In this document: positions 45,790 to 54,809 of the stretch, piece after piece
Layout of the letters: each line of letters opens with the position of its first letter
Numbering within the stretch: position 1 is the first letter of the stretch
Assembly: GCF_036248255.1 (NCBI RefSeq)
Contig: NZ_CP109179.1
Coordinates: 496,001 to 560,000 of the forward strand
DNA: 64,000 nucleotides
Origin: Streptomyces sp. NBC_01717
GTDB lineage: Bacteria; Actinomycetota; Actinomycetes; Streptomycetales; Streptomycetaceae
Reading direction: 5' to 3'
Notes under the pieces: model-generated
Databases searched by the model: none
The model's input: the letters and a program-made list of their open reading frames with translations, nothing else
Told to the model about the DNA's origin: nothing
Program-made: the position numbers and the translations under genes

Positions 45790-47469
45790 ATGGCGGAAGC
45801 TGCGCAGACGTCACTGGCGATGGACGTCCTGGCCGTGGTCGGACCCGCGCTGGTGCTGCGAGCAGCAACGCTACCTCTGCTGACGCGTACTCAGCGGGCC
45901 GTGCGGGAACAGGCATCGGCGGACCCGTCCGCGCCGCCGCGGGCTGTCCCGGGAGCGGTCGCGGGAGAGCTGGCCCTGGGAGTGGCCGGTGGCATCGGCC
46001 TGTGGATCCTGATGAACCTGGACTTCCTCCCCCGGAACTACTTCCTGCTGCACCCGGTCGCCCTGGACGAGGGGACCTTCCTGTCGGAGTACTACGGCCT
46101 CTCCCTGGCGATGTCGTGGACCCTGTACTTCGTCATCGTCGTCCTGGCAGCGGTGGTCTGGCCGCTCATGTGGTTCCGGACGCAGCGCACCCTGCTCACC
46201 GCCGGTGTGCCCGCGAGGCCGTGGATCTCGTCACCCGAGGGGCGGTTCCGGCTGGGTGGCCTGGTGGCCCTCCGGGTCGCACTGGGACTGTTCCTGCCGG
46301 CGGGTCTGGTGCTGGCGGCCGTCGCGTGCCAGGTCGTCGCGTACGTGGCGAGCCGGAAGTACCAGACCGGGGCCGGGGTTCCAGTGGCTGGCGCTCCGGC
46401 CCGCGCAGGGCAGGCCGTCGCCGACACGCCGACGGTGGGGCCCGGGTCCGCGACTGCCGCCCTGCACGTCGGGCCGCTCGCCCAGCCTCCGCAGCCAGCT
46501 CGGCCCCCCTCGTACGTGCCGACGCGGCCCGACGTGGTCGCCGGCACCCTGCCGCCCATCGCCCACCAGCAACTCCGCCCGGGCGAGCCGCGGACGATCG
46601 GTGGCTACCAGCTGCTCGGCCGCATCGGCGCCGGCGGAATGGGCACGGTCTACCTCGCCCGGCGGGAGGGGGCAGCGACACAGGTCGCGCTGAAGACCAT
46701 CCACCCCGAACTCCTCGACAACGCCGATCTGTTACGTCGATTCCAGCGCGAGACCGAGGTGCTGTCCTTGGTCTCCGGCGCCTACACGGCCCGCGTCCTC
46801 GACGCTGGCGTTGACGCCAGACGACCGTACCTGGTCATGGAGTTGCTGGACGGACGGCCCCTCGACGCACACATGGGGGAGCAGGGGCCGATCCGCACCC
46901 CCGACGCGCTGCGGTCGTTGGCGCTCGCACTGGCCGTGGCACTATCCGGAGTCCACCGGCTCGGCCTGGTCCACCGCGACCTCAAGCCCGCCAACATCAT
47001 GCTAACCACGGCCGGCCCGCGCCTGCTCGACTTCGGCATCGCGGATCTGGTCGACGGCACCAGGCTCACCCGCACCGGCGCCGGACCGGGAACCCTGACG
47101 TACATGGCGCCGGAACAGTTCGGTGAGGAGCGCGTCGGTCCGGCCGCCGACGTGTGGGCGTGGGCCTGCTGCGTGGTCTGCGCTGCACACGGCACCAGCC
47201 CGTTCGCGGCGACCAGTCCGGGCGCGGTGATCCGCCGGATCGTAGACACCGGCCCCGAGCCGGCCGCGATGGCGGCGGTGCACGCCCTCACCCCGGAGCT
47301 CGCGGCCGCCGTTGAACGGGCACTGATCAACGACCCGGCGGGCCGCCCGGCGGACGGCGCGGCCCTAGTGGACCTGCTCACGTCCCAGGGGAGCCCTCAT
47401 CACGAGTCGGCACAGATGGACGCCGTCCGCGAGGAGATCACCCGAGGCTGGCGCACCCTGCACCTCTGA
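45790..47469 (+). CDS. serine/threonine protein kinase with N-terminal membrane segments
   Basis: A 559-residue protein. The first ~200 residues have three or four transmembrane helices (MDVLAVVGPALVLRAATLPL, LALGVAGGIGLWILMNL, MSWTLYFVIVVLAAVVWPLM, VALGLFLPAGLVLAAVACQV). A Pro-rich linker leads to a Hanks-type kinase domain: GRIGAGGMGTVYLAR at about 274-288, VALKTIHPE with the Lys, HRDLKPANIML at about 395, DFGIADL at about 414 and APEQF. All catalytic residues are present. ATG 45790 after GGGGGAAGC was chosen; upstream codons in frame look non-coding. Most bacterial kinases carry the membrane segment after the kinase domain, so this order is less common. The C-terminus is short and has no sensor. 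Confidence 0.9.
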   Translation: MAEAAQTSLAMDVLAVVGPALVLRAATLPLLTRTQRAVREQASADPSAPPRAVPGAVAGELALGVAGGIGLWILMNLDFLPRNYFLLHPVALDEGTFLSEYYGLSLAMSWTLYFVIVVLAAVVWPLMWFRTQRTLLTAGVPARPWISSPEGRFRLGGLVALRVALGLFLPAGLVLAAVACQVVAYVASRKYQTGAGVPVAGAPARAGQAVADTPTVGPGSATAALHVGPLAQPPQPARPPSYVPTRPDVVAGTLPPIAHQQLRPGEPRTIGGYQLLGRIGAGGMGTVYLARREGAATQVALKTIHPELLDNADLLRRFQRETEVLSLVSGAYTARVLDAGVDARRPYLVMELLDGRPLDAHMGEQGPIRTPDALRSLALALAVALSGVHRLGLVHRDLKPANIMLTTAGPRLLDFGIADLVDGTRLTRTGAGPGTLTYMAPEQFGEERVGPAADVWAWACCVVCAAHGTSPFAATSPGAVIRRIVDTGPEPAAMAAVHALTPELAAAVERALINDPAGRPADGAALVDLLTSQGSPHHESAQMDAVREEITRGWRTLHL

Positions 47470-47512
47470 CCGCCGGGCTGCGGGCCCAACGGGCCTGCCT
47501 GCCGGCGCCTGC

Positions 47513-47720
47513 TCAGCTGCCGACCGCGCCCAGGGTGCCCGGGCGGCGGCCGACGAGCCGACCAGGGCCACGGAGATCGCCTCGTTGGCGGGCAGGTTGC
47601 ACCACCACGTTCTCCCCGTCAGTCTCCGCCAGATCGAGCACTCGGCACGCCAGGCGCAGCTTCCCCGCCTCGGAATGCATCAGGTGTTCCAAACCCGAGG
47701 CGGGCCCTCAGTACGCCCGC
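47513..47720 (-). pseudogene. Xre/MmyB-like regulator, C-terminal remnant
   Basis: The minus frame reads HLMHSEAGKLRLACRVLDLA, ETDGENVVVQP; a one-base shift gives LPANEAISVAL and then RLVGRRPGTLGAVGS to TGA. This is like the end of MmyB-domain transcription factors (HPEVGxLxL... and the DRL-x-GRRPG tail). Only about 65 residues remain. Confidence 0.45.
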
Positions 47721-48145
47721 GGCCGCGAGATGGTCCGCGAACACCACCCGGCAGTGATCGTTAACTCACCGGCCAGTCCCCACGTGGGGCGTCACACCAG
47801 CCATAGTTCCAGGCGAAGCGCGACAAGCGCAGGTGGCCCGCCAGGCTTCCAAGCCGCCGGCCCCGCAGATCATCCGGACGAGCGGTCCCGAATCGACCAA
47901 GGCGAGCGTCTAGGCGCTGCGCGGGTCCGCACACTTCGCCAAGACCAATGGCGGCTACACCGTGCACCTGGCCGAAGCCTTCGACCGCTGCCCCGCCAAG
48001 GCGCAGAGCTTGATGTTGCCGCTCATCACGCGAAATGCACGCTGCACCACGTCACCCGCAGGCTGGCCGGACCTAAGGCTATTGCCCTCGTGACGCGGCG
48101 CCCTGCATGGTGAGACCCAGCGGCTGTGTAGGCTTGGGAGACCAT
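47721..48145. other. no supported gene
   Basis: About 420 bp. A short frame FAKTNGGYTVHLAEAFDRCP is suggestive of a decayed gene but is not recognised. Confidence 0.35.
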
Positions 48146-48841
48146 GTGGAAGAGTCACAGTGGATTCAGCGGCGGGTCTCGACCAGCAACAAGACACTGC
48201 GATTACCTCGAGCGTTGCTCTCCTTCGCCCTCGTCGATCTGGCCTGGGAAATCGTCAAGGCCAATCTGAGTAGCCATGTCCGCGGAGACTGGCCGTGGCG
48301 ACTTACGGTGCTTGACGCGTCCACATGCGCAGCCGTGGTCGCTCTGCTGACGGGCATCATTGTGACCCGATCCCAACTGTCCCAGACCATGCAGCCCGTA
48401 TTGAGTTGGTCCGGGTTCACGGGACGCAGCCACGAACTGACGGACTCACTACGAACGGTCTCCCTCGCCAATGCTGGCGGGGGACGATCCGTGGTGCGCT
48501 CCGTCGCCTACCGGATCCGGGCATCCGGGCCGTACGTGGGCAGTGCTGCCATCCCCTCCGGCTGGATGTCCTGGCGCAACGCCATCGACTCGCTTGCAGC
48601 ACTTGGGCTCGACTGGGACCAAGACTTCTTCCTCCTTCACCTCGGTTCCGGCGCAGCTATCCCGATGACGAACGCTGGCCGAGAAGGTATGGAATTGCTC
48701 GCTCTGGGTTCGAAGGCTCTTGAGCGTCTGGCCGTGCTCGACATCAAAATCCAGGTCACCGACGTCCTGGGCGACGTCTATGAACGAGATCTGCAGTGCA
48801 TTCGCCCACTGCCGCGGACGCGCCACAGCGCCAGCACGTGA
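48146..48841 (+). CDS. hypothetical protein with two membrane segments
   Basis: A 231-residue protein. Hydrophobic helices at about 22-40 (ALLSFALVDLAWEIVKA) and 62-80 (STCAAVVALLTGIIVTRSQL) are followed by a soluble β-rich domain (VLSWSGFTGRSHELTDSLRT, YRIRASGPYVGSAAIPSGWM). GTG 48146 has GGGAG 5 bp upstream; the frame is open from ATG 48107. Third-position GC is lower than neighbouring genes. No family recognised. Confidence 0.6.
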   Translation: MEESQWIQRRVSTSNKTLRLPRALLSFALVDLAWEIVKANLSSHVRGDWPWRLTVLDASTCAAVVALLTGIIVTRSQLSQTMQPVLSWSGFTGRSHELTDSLRTVSLANAGGGRSVVRSVAYRIRASGPYVGSAAIPSGWMSWRNAIDSLAALGLDWDQDFFLLHLGSGAAIPMTNAGREGMELLALGSKALERLAVLDIKIQVTDVLGDVYERDLQCIRPLPRTRHSAST

Positions 48842-49103
48842 CACCACCTCAGGCCGGCGATCGACCGCACCCCGGCATGCGCGCATCACGGAACCTGAGC
48901 CAGAACCAGTTCTCGTGAACATTCCGACACGCCCTGGGGCAAAGTGACTCCCCAATTGGTGTCGTGGCCCGTGCTCAGGGAGCGTGGGAAGGCGCAGCCC
49001 TCACGGGCGCGGGCACGGTGACGGTGGCGTAACTGAAGAGGGCGCGGGCAGAGCTGCAGGTCTGACCCGCCCTCGCCGCACGGAAGAACTGAGAGACGTC
49101 TGC

Positions 49104-49703
49104 ATGATGAACTTCTCCACCTGGCCCGCACTGCTCGTTGTGGACGTTGAGGGCAACGGCACCCATCCGCCGGACCTGGTGGAAGTCGCCGCGCTGCCTG
49201 TTCGTGACGGGAATCTGGACACCAGCACAGCCGGGGCGTGGCTGATCTGCCCGCCCCGCCCTGTCACGCCCTATGCGGCCCGCGTGCACGGCCTGACCAA
49301 CGAGGTTCTGGCGAAAGCCCCGGCATGGCGGGAGATTGCCGATCAGGTCCACGGCGTCCTGGGCTCAGCGTGGATCTGCGCCCACAACGCGCACGTCGAC
49401 TACCGCGCGCTGACCGCGCACTTGCCGAAGTGGGCGCCGGCCGGGGTCATTGACACCCTCCGCCTCGCCAAGGCCACGTACACGAACATGCCGTCATACG
49501 GACTCGACGCCCTGATCGAGCATATTCAGCCGGACCTCTCAGCAGCCCCCGCGTACAGGCATCGTGCCACCTACGACGCATACGCCACAGCACAGCTCCT
49601 CGTCGCGATGGCGAGCCGCTACGAGACCTGGGATCAGCTCGTTGCCGCGGCCGTTCCGCCCGGCATGCCCGGCGCACCAGAAGAGGCACCCACGCTCTGG
49701 TGA
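49104..49703 (+). CDS. DnaQ-like 3'-5' exonuclease (DEDDh)
   Basis: A 199-residue exonuclease fold protein. Exo I: LLVVDVEGNGTHPPDLVEVA with D and E; Exo II: WICAHNAHVDYRALTAHLP; Exo III: HRATYDAYATAQLLVAM with the HxAxxD pattern. All four acidic residues plus the His are present. It is a stand-alone domain of typical size, possibly in repair or RNA/DNA trimming. Two adjacent ATGs (49104, 49107) are possible starts. A short gene follows 27 bp downstream. Confidence 0.88.
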   Translation: MMNFSTWPALLVVDVEGNGTHPPDLVEVAALPVRDGNLDTSTAGAWLICPPRPVTPYAARVHGLTNEVLAKAPAWREIADQVHGVLGSAWICAHNAHVDYRALTAHLPKWAPAGVIDTLRLAKATYTNMPSYGLDALIEHIQPDLSAAPAYRHRATYDAYATAQLLVAMASRYETWDQLVAAAVPPGMPGAPEEAPTLW

Positions 49704-49730
49704 CAGGCGAACAGCGGAGGGCGCCGGCTC

Positions 49731-49964
49731 ATGCAGATTGTTGGGTTCGGCCGCCTGGGCGGCAGCGCGACTCAGGACGAGCGGTCGTCAACCCAACGGC
49801 AGGGCGGCCAACCTGCTGGAGTGTCCGCTGCGCAGAAGTCTCAGATCCTGAGCAAGTTCTGCAACCAGCAGGCTGGCTGTCCGTACAACGTGTCAGAGGC
49901 TGCCCTCCTGGAGTGCACGAACTCCTTCTATGTGACGGAGCAAGGTCAGGTCCTGCCAAAGTAG
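49731..49964 (+). CDS. small hypothetical protein with Cys residues
   Basis: A 77-residue protein with GGAGG about 11 bp before ATG 49731 and only 27 bp after the exonuclease stop, suggesting co-transcription. The second half (AAQKSQILSKFCNQQAGCPY, NVSEAALLECTNSFYVTEQG) has three Cys. Codon bias is weak. No family recognised. Confidence 0.45.
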   Translation: MQIVGFGRLGGSATQDERSSTQRQGGQPAGVSAAQKSQILSKFCNQQAGCPYNVSEAALLECTNSFYVTEQGQVLPK

Positions 49965-50026
49965 ACCTCACGCGAGTGGATGCCTCCGAGACGAGATCCA
50001 CAAAGGACCCCCTATGCCCGGGCCCG

Positions 50027-51160
50027 CTACGGGGCGGCGGCGGCCTTGCGCTTGTCGTCCTCGATGTCGAGACGGCGCATGAGGAAGCTGGCGAAGACCA
50101 GCATCTCTTCGGCCTCGTCGCGGTCGTCCTTGTCGTCCGGCCCGTGCATCCGAGGGTTACGTAGCGCGCCCGTTGCGCCCTTGAAGAGGAACTGCATGCC
50201 GTTCTGCTCGCTCTCCAGCGAGCCGCCCGTGGACCGGGTCACGGTGAGTTTCGGGGGGTCTGGTTTGGCGCCGAAGGCAATGCCCATGAGCCTTTCGCCG
50301 ACTTCACCGGTGCCGGCCAGCGTCTGCACGCGGTGCTCGATCGCCTGGAACGCGCTCCTCACCGCGTCTCGGTAGAACCCCTTCTCGAACCGTTCGGCAG
50401 CGACCTCCTCGATCAGCGGATGCAGAACACAGGTGACCGACATGGGGCTGGGCGGGCTGACGACGGGGTGGCGGGCTCCGGGGAAGACCGGGCTGGCTCC
50501 GGGGAAGGGGGGTGGCTCTGTGGGCCGCTTGAGGAAGGGCCGCCTGTCTACCGCAACCCTCGTCGGTCCGAGCTCCTTCTCGCGGACGCCCCAGTACTCG
50601 TCCATCTGGCGCACAGCGGCGTACGGCCGAATGGTCCGGTCGAAGCTCAGCGACCAGTCCAGCAACTCTGCGTTGATGCTGCCACCGCGGAAGCAGGGTT
50701 CCCGCACCGCGAGGGCGGCCGCGAAGTACTCGGCCTTCATGCCCGGCAGGTACTTCGGATCGTGCCCTTGGAGGAGTGTCTGGCTTCCACGCGTCAGCCG
50801 CGGCTGCACACCGGGGTCCGCAGGCCGCCAGGTCGGCTCCATTCTGGCCGCTGTCCGCACCATGCTGAGGAATAGCCCGAGGGCCATTGAGGAGTTGATG
50901 CAGTTCGCGGCTCCGGCGACCGTCAGCGACAGCTCCTGCGAGCCCTGCGGCAACGGCGAGAGGTCGGGTGCAAGTCCGAGCAGCAAGGCGGGGCACAGCT
51001 GCTGTACGACCTCCTCGAACTGCAGGCCCTGCGCATACAGCTTGCGATCGACTTCGTCGAAAGTCGGCCACCGATGGTGTTCACTGAGGTATGCCCAGAC
51101 CGCGTCGAGGAGGACGTGGCCTTCGTCTCCCGTGGGGCGCGGCATTCCCTTCGGCGCCAT
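50027..51160 (-). CDS. TIGR02391 (Ymh/Abi-like) family protein
   Basis: A 377-residue protein. The C-terminal ~125 residues are the TIGR02391 domain: ERFEKGFYRDAVRSAFQAIE, then LMGIAFGAKPDPPKL, NGMQFLFKGATGALRNPRMH and AEEMLVFASFLMRRLD. This domain occurs in abortive-infection-like and restriction-associated proteins, and resembles HEPN-type helical folds. The N-terminal ~200 residues are unrecognised. ATG 51160 is preferred over GTG 51175; neither has a clear Shine-Dalgarno. Defence function is inference. Confidence 0.75.
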   Translation of the reverse strand: MAPKGMPRPTGDEGHVLLDAVWAYLSEHHRWPTFDEVDRKLYAQGLQFEEVVQQLCPALLLGLAPDLSPLPQGSQELSLTVAGAANCINSSMALGLFLSMVRTAARMEPTWRPADPGVQPRLTRGSQTLLQGHDPKYLPGMKAEYFAAALAVREPCFRGGSINAELLDWSLSFDRTIRPYAAVRQMDEYWGVREKELGPTRVAVDRRPFLKRPTEPPPFPGASPVFPGARHPVVSPPSPMSVTCVLHPLIEEVAAERFEKGFYRDAVRSAFQAIEHRVQTLAGTGEVGERLMGIAFGAKPDPPKLTVTRSTGGSLESEQNGMQFLFKGATGALRNPRMHGPDDKDDRDEAEEMLVFASFLMRRLDIEDDKRKAAAAP

Positions 51161-51234
51161 AGTCCGAACGATCACGTGCTGTCCCCCAGCGTCCGACCCT
51201 GAACGATGCCCGCAGGCTACTACTGCGCGGTGGG

Positions 51235-51648
51235 CTACGGAGTCGGCGCCTCAACGCAGCCGGTCATCCACATGTATGGATCCATGGCGTGCTGCTCGGC
51301 GGTGGTCTTGCGGTCCCACCGTCCGTGGCACAGCTCCTTGCTGGGCGTCTCCCCTAGGTTCAGGATCGCCAGCTGCGCCTTGCGGCCATCCAGCAGCGAG
51401 GTGTCCTCGTGGGTCTGCGCGGAGGTTTTGATCTGCTCCGAGATCTGGTCATGCGTAGGTGCTGCCGGCGTGGGCTACAGCACGACGGCGGCGGCAACAG
51501 CATCCGCCAACACCAAGCTTGCGGCGGTGACTTGGACGAACGCGATCTTGATAACGGTCGTGGCGGCGACGTTACCGTGGGTCTCGCATTGGCAGAACGA
51601 CGTTGAGTACAGCCCCGCCTGCCCTGGGCCGTACTGGTTCTTGGCCAT
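51235..51648 (-). pseudogene. unknown protein with an internal stop codon
   Basis: ATG 51648 opens AKNQYGPGQAGLYSTSFCQC and a hydrophobic stretch (VQVTAASLVLADAVAAAVVL), then TAG at 51475-51477. The same frame continues SEQIKTSAQTHEDTSLLDGR, KAQLAILNLGETPSKELCHG and TAG 51235. Either a nonsense mutation or two small genes; no start codon follows the TAG closely. Confidence 0.4.
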
Positions 51649-51739
51649 GCGCTCGTCGCAGATCTTGAGGCCGGCTGTCTCGGCTCAGCCGGAGGCTGTT
51701 CCCGCAGCCTGACCTGCCACAGCCTGCCCCCGCCCGGGC

Positions 51740-51988
51740 CCGCTCTCCCTCATCGCCGCCCAACGAGCCCGACACATCCACGAACCATTTCCCGGAAGGC
51801 AGAGCTACCGCCAGGTCGCCACGGCCACCCGCATCTTCCTCCACGACCTCGCCACCGGATGGGACGGCAGCAGAATCCTCGTGATCGCCCAATCAGCCAA
51901 CCGATGGGCACTGGAACATCTGCTCACCGGGACACCGCAGGAACAACTGCTCCAAGCACCGCCCACCTGGCGGCCCGGCTGGCACTAA
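51740..51988 (+). pseudogene. histidine phosphatase family protein, C-terminal remnant
   Basis: The plus frame reads FPGRQSYRQVATATRIFLHD, LATGWDGSRILVIAQSANRW and ALEHLLTGTPQEQLLQAPPT ending PGWH at TAA 51988. It matches the last half of phosphoglycerate-mutase-like phosphatases, but the second catalytic His (usually VIGH) reads VIAQ and the N-terminal RHG motif is missing. Confidence 0.55.
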
Positions 51989-52077
51989 CACGCTGTCTGC
52001 CGACTTGCCCGCCTCAATCCGGTGCATCTATGTCAAGCATGCGCAGAGCAGAAGGCCCGGGCCCACTGGTCCCGCGC

Positions 52078-52238
52078 AGCGCCTGCCGGTCCAGCACCCT
52101 CGGCCGCCCCGCCACCAACTTCGGCCCAGATTCCGGCAACAACGGCTCGATCAGCGACCACAGTTCGTCCGAAACGATCCAAGGGGCGACTCCCTCTTGC
52201 CCACGAACAGACCAACGTGCACCCAAGCCGACAGTCAC
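52078..52238 (-). pseudogene. IS5-family transposase, N-terminal fragment
   Basis: The minus frame encodes VAPWIVSDELWSLIEPLLPE, SGPKLVAGRPRVLDRQAL, the usual start of an IS5-group transposase; it is cut off after 50 residues, next to the intact element at 52259. Confidence 0.65.
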
Positions 52239-52258
52239 ACCATCAGAGACTTCTCCTA

Positions 52259-53199
52259 GGACGTGTTTGAGATGTGGTCACAGCGCCTGCCGTATGAGGG
52301 TGAGTTGGACGGTCGACTCGTAGCGGACGGCGAGCTTGTCGTACCTGGTCGCAACGCCTCTCGCCTGCTTCAGAAGGCCGATCCGGCACTCGACTTTGTG
52401 CCTGCGCTTGTACATTTCGCGGTCGAAGCCGGGCGGACGGCCTCCGGCGGAACCGCGGCGGAGTCGGTGTCCGGCCTGGTCTCGCTTCTCCGGGATGGTG
52501 TGCGCGATCCCGCGTTTGCGCAGGTAGGAGCGAATCTGACGGGAGGAGTACGCCCGGTCGGCAAGCACATGTCCGGGCCGGGTGCGGGGGCGTCCACCGC
52601 TGATCCGGGGGACACGAATTCGGTCCATCACCTGCTCGAAGGCGGGCGCGTCGCCTCGTTGGCCGGCGGTGATGACGGCAGCGAGGACGTGGAAGGAGGC
52701 GTCGACGGCGAGGTGAATCTTGGTGGTCAGTCCGCCGCGCGAGCGTCCCAGGCCGTGGTCGTCCGGCTCGGCCGCGAGGCCGTTCGGACGCGTCCGGCCC
52801 GGATCGTCAGCCCCCTTTTGCGGGCCCCGGCGGCGTGCTGGTGAGCCCGGCAGACGGTGGAGTCGACCGAGACCTCCCACTCGATGATCCCATCCGCATC
52901 TGCCTTGACCTGCAACTTCTTCAGGACGCGGGCCCATGTTTCGTCGATCTGCCACCGTCGGAACACCGCATACGCGGTCTCCCAGGGGCCGTATCGCTCG
53001 GGCAGATCCCTCCAAGGCGAGCCGGTCCGGGCCCGCCACCAGATCCCGTCGAACACCTGCCGCCGATCCCTCGGAGGTCGACCCATCTTCGGTATCGGCG
53101 GCAACACCGCTTCCAGCCGCTCCCACTGCGCATCCGTCAGATCGCCACGAGACATCTGAAGATCATTTCACGACCTTGATCAACATCTCAAACACGTCC
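52259..53199 (-). mobile_element. IS5-family (IS427-like) insertion sequence, 941 bp
   Basis: Perfect 17-bp inverted repeats GGACGTGTTTGAGATGT (52259-52275) and complement (53183-53199); TA flanks both ends (52257-52258, 53200-53201), within CCTAGG on both sides. Confidence 0.9.
52278..53155 (-). CDS. IS5-family transposase, two frames joined by -1 frameshift
   Basis: First frame from ATG 53155 (MSRGDLTDAQWERLEAVLPP, EVSVDSTVCRAHQHAAGARK). Coding-strand AAAAGGGGG at 52811-52819 allows a -1 shift into HGLGRSRGGLTTKIHLAVDA, HVLADRAYSSRQIRSYL and YKRRHKVECRIGLLKQARGV. Catalytic acidic residues are all present. Confidence 0.85.
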
Positions 53200-53235
53200 T
53201 AGGACCTCTTACTCTCCAACGTGCTCGGGGCCGTA

Positions 53236-53619
53236 TCAGAGATCGCCCTGAAGGTACGAGCGGGCTGCGGCCATCACGTCCTTGAAGCGATCTTCGGCGA
53301 TAGCCTGCAGGGGCGAGTCATCCTCAAGCTGCGGATTCATGCCAATCATCCAGGCCCGGGCGGTGTGGCAGTTCTCGGCGCCTTCGATGATCCTGAAAAT
53401 CTGGTAGGCGGTGCGCAGGCGAACCTCAGAATCGAAGCGCGGAGCGTTCTGGGCTTTGCACCACTTCCCAACTTGCTTGGCGTCCTCAATGCCGGCGACG
53501 TACGCGGTGACGCGCTGGCTGAAGTTGTCCTGCAGGAAGCGCGCAATGTCTGCGATGGCCTGCTGCGCAGTGTCGCGGTGGGCGCGGGCTTCGGCGGCGG
53601 TCTCTCGCTGAGTCTGCAT
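53236..53619 (-). CDS. MbcA/ParS/Xre-type antitoxin-like protein
   Basis: A 127-residue protein. The C-terminal third (FRIIEGAENCHTARAWMIGM, NPQLEDDSPLQAIAEDRFKD, VMAAARSYLQGDL) matches the MbcA/ParS toxin-binding domain of Xre-RES antitoxins (W-x-x-x-x-N...SPLxxL). The N-terminal part is helical (AEARAHRDTAQQAIADIARF). A RES-domain gene lies about 500 bp upstream in the same direction, so this is the likely antitoxin although the pair is not adjacent. GAAACGAGGAGACC precedes the ATG. Confidence 0.72.
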   Translation of the reverse strand: MQTQRETAAEARAHRDTAQQAIADIARFLQDNFSQRVTAYVAGIEDAKQVGKWCKAQNAPRFDSEVRLRTAYQIFRIIEGAENCHTARAWMIGMNPQLEDDSPLQAIAEDRFKDVMAAARSYLQGDL

Positions 53620-53719
53620 GGTCTCCTCGTTTCCTCGTCGCTCGCAGTGAGTGCGTTAGCGGAGGAGGTTTGCGCTGGATGCGCGAAGGCTGGACGGGGG
53701 CGCGTACCGCTGCCGTTCG

Positions 53720-53890
53720 TCAGCCATATGCATGGGAGGCGCGCGACCCATCAGCAGTGGGCGTCATCGCGACCGCGTAGTACACCACTGCAGCCTGGAG
53801 GAGGTGACCGGAGTGCTTGGGCGTGCCTGGCGCTCTGTCTCTGCGGCTGGGCGCAGCGTCTGGTAAGCAGATGGTGGCGTCACTCAACAT
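53720..53890 (-). CDS. possible small ORF between the RES gene and the antitoxin
   Basis: ATG 53890 with GGGAGAAGCC just upstream opens a 56-residue frame (MLSDATICLPDAAPSRRDRA ... ADGSRASHAYG). Codon bias is weak and nothing similar is known to me. The rest of the 500-bp gap holds an AT-rich stretch near 53935-53975 that could be a promoter for the antitoxin. Confidence 0.25.
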   Translation of the reverse strand: MLSDATICLPDAAPSRRDRAPGTPKHSGHLLQAAVVYYAVAMTPTADGSRASHAYG

Positions 53891-54119
53891 GGCTTCTCCC
53901 TGGTGGTGTTGAGGAAATGGTACCCGTTTACACCCTGCTTACTCCACAGTTTTCCCACCTTAAAAGATACTCAAATCCCGCCTCCCGTTGTCCCGTGACG
54001 CTGTGAGCTGCATGTTTCTGAGGGAACTCTGCTGGCACTCGGTGACAGGTACGTGACGTACGAATCGCACAGACACCAGATCGAGGGACATTTCGCACGG
54101 CTAAACGGCCTATCAGGTT

Positions 54120-54809
54120 TCACCACACGGTCAGGCCGTACTCCCGAGCGACCTCTTGCAGCTCGACGGCCTCCGCGAGGATGGGGCGTCGTTCGGCTTC
54201 GACGAGCTCGGTGCCGCTGAGGATGGCCCAGCATCGGCGGCCACCGTAGCCTGATCGGTAAGCAATGCCCTGGGCCAGTTGGTGTCCTTCGTCGTTGCGC
54301 TGGGCAACGGTCCACGCGGCGATTTGACGAGCTATTCGGCGGTCTCGTCCGTGAATGTGCTCGTCGTTCAACGGCCCCTTGACCCCCCACTCGCTGAACT
54401 CGTTCTCCAGCTCCTTCGCCAACACCTCACGAGTGGCTTCTGCGTCTACGTCGAGGAACCGGGCGTCGGACGACAACTTCAACCGGACGAGGATGTGCTC
54501 TTCACGCCAGCTGGAGGCGAGGTGCCCCATCTTCATGCGGCCGTGCTGGCTGGGTCCATCGTCGTCCAGGAGTTGCCGAATCATGGGCTGGACCCGGAAG
54601 TAGGCAAGTGCTTCGGCGTAACAACCGGTTGGTTCAGAGGCGCAGTAGAGCATGCCGTAGGTGAAGAGGCTGAAGCGGCCGGCGGAGGAACCTGCGATGG
54701 TCTCGGGTTCGACCTGGTTGTACTTCAGCGGTGCGCTTGACTTGCCCAGCCGCCAAACCCCGCGTTCGGGGGCAGTGACGAGTGCGACAGGGGGGACGGA
54801 CATGGTCAT
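54120..54809 (-). CDS. RES domain toxin (NAD+-degrading family)
   Basis: A 229-residue RES-family protein. Conserved positions are visible in VWRLGKSSAPLKYNQ (Arg), GRFSLFTYGMLYCASEPTGC followed by YAEALAYFR (Tyr and Glu), and the C-terminal QIAAWTVAQRNDEGHQLAQG, IAYRSGYGGRRCWAILSG (Ser). RES toxins cleave or phosphorylyse NAD+. ATG 54809 follows AAGGAGGTGGCAGGG. The likely antitoxin is 500 bp downstream rather than overlapping. It is larger than typical RES toxins (~150-180 residues). Confidence 0.8.
   Translation of the reverse strand: MTMSVPPVALVTAPERGVWRLGKSSAPLKYNQVEPETIAGSSAGRFSLFTYGMLYCASEPTGCYAEALAYFRVQPMIRQLLDDDGPSQHGRMKMGHLASSWREEHILVRLKLSSDARFLDVDAEATREVLAKELENEFSEWGVKGPLNDEHIHGRDRRIARQIAAWTVAQRNDEGHQLAQGIAYRSGYGGRRCWAILSGTELVEAERRPILAEAVELQEVAREYGLTVW

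Noticed and set aside
47535..48113. Plus-strand 192-residue frame
   Set aside because: Arg/Pro-rich shadow opposite the MmyB-like remnant, no domain, no ribosome binding site.
51206..51712. Plus-strand 168-residue frame
   Set aside because: Poor codon bias; the minus strand has the better, though interrupted, coding signal.
52263..52844. Plus-strand 193-residue frame
   Set aside because: It lies antisense within the IS5-family transposase.
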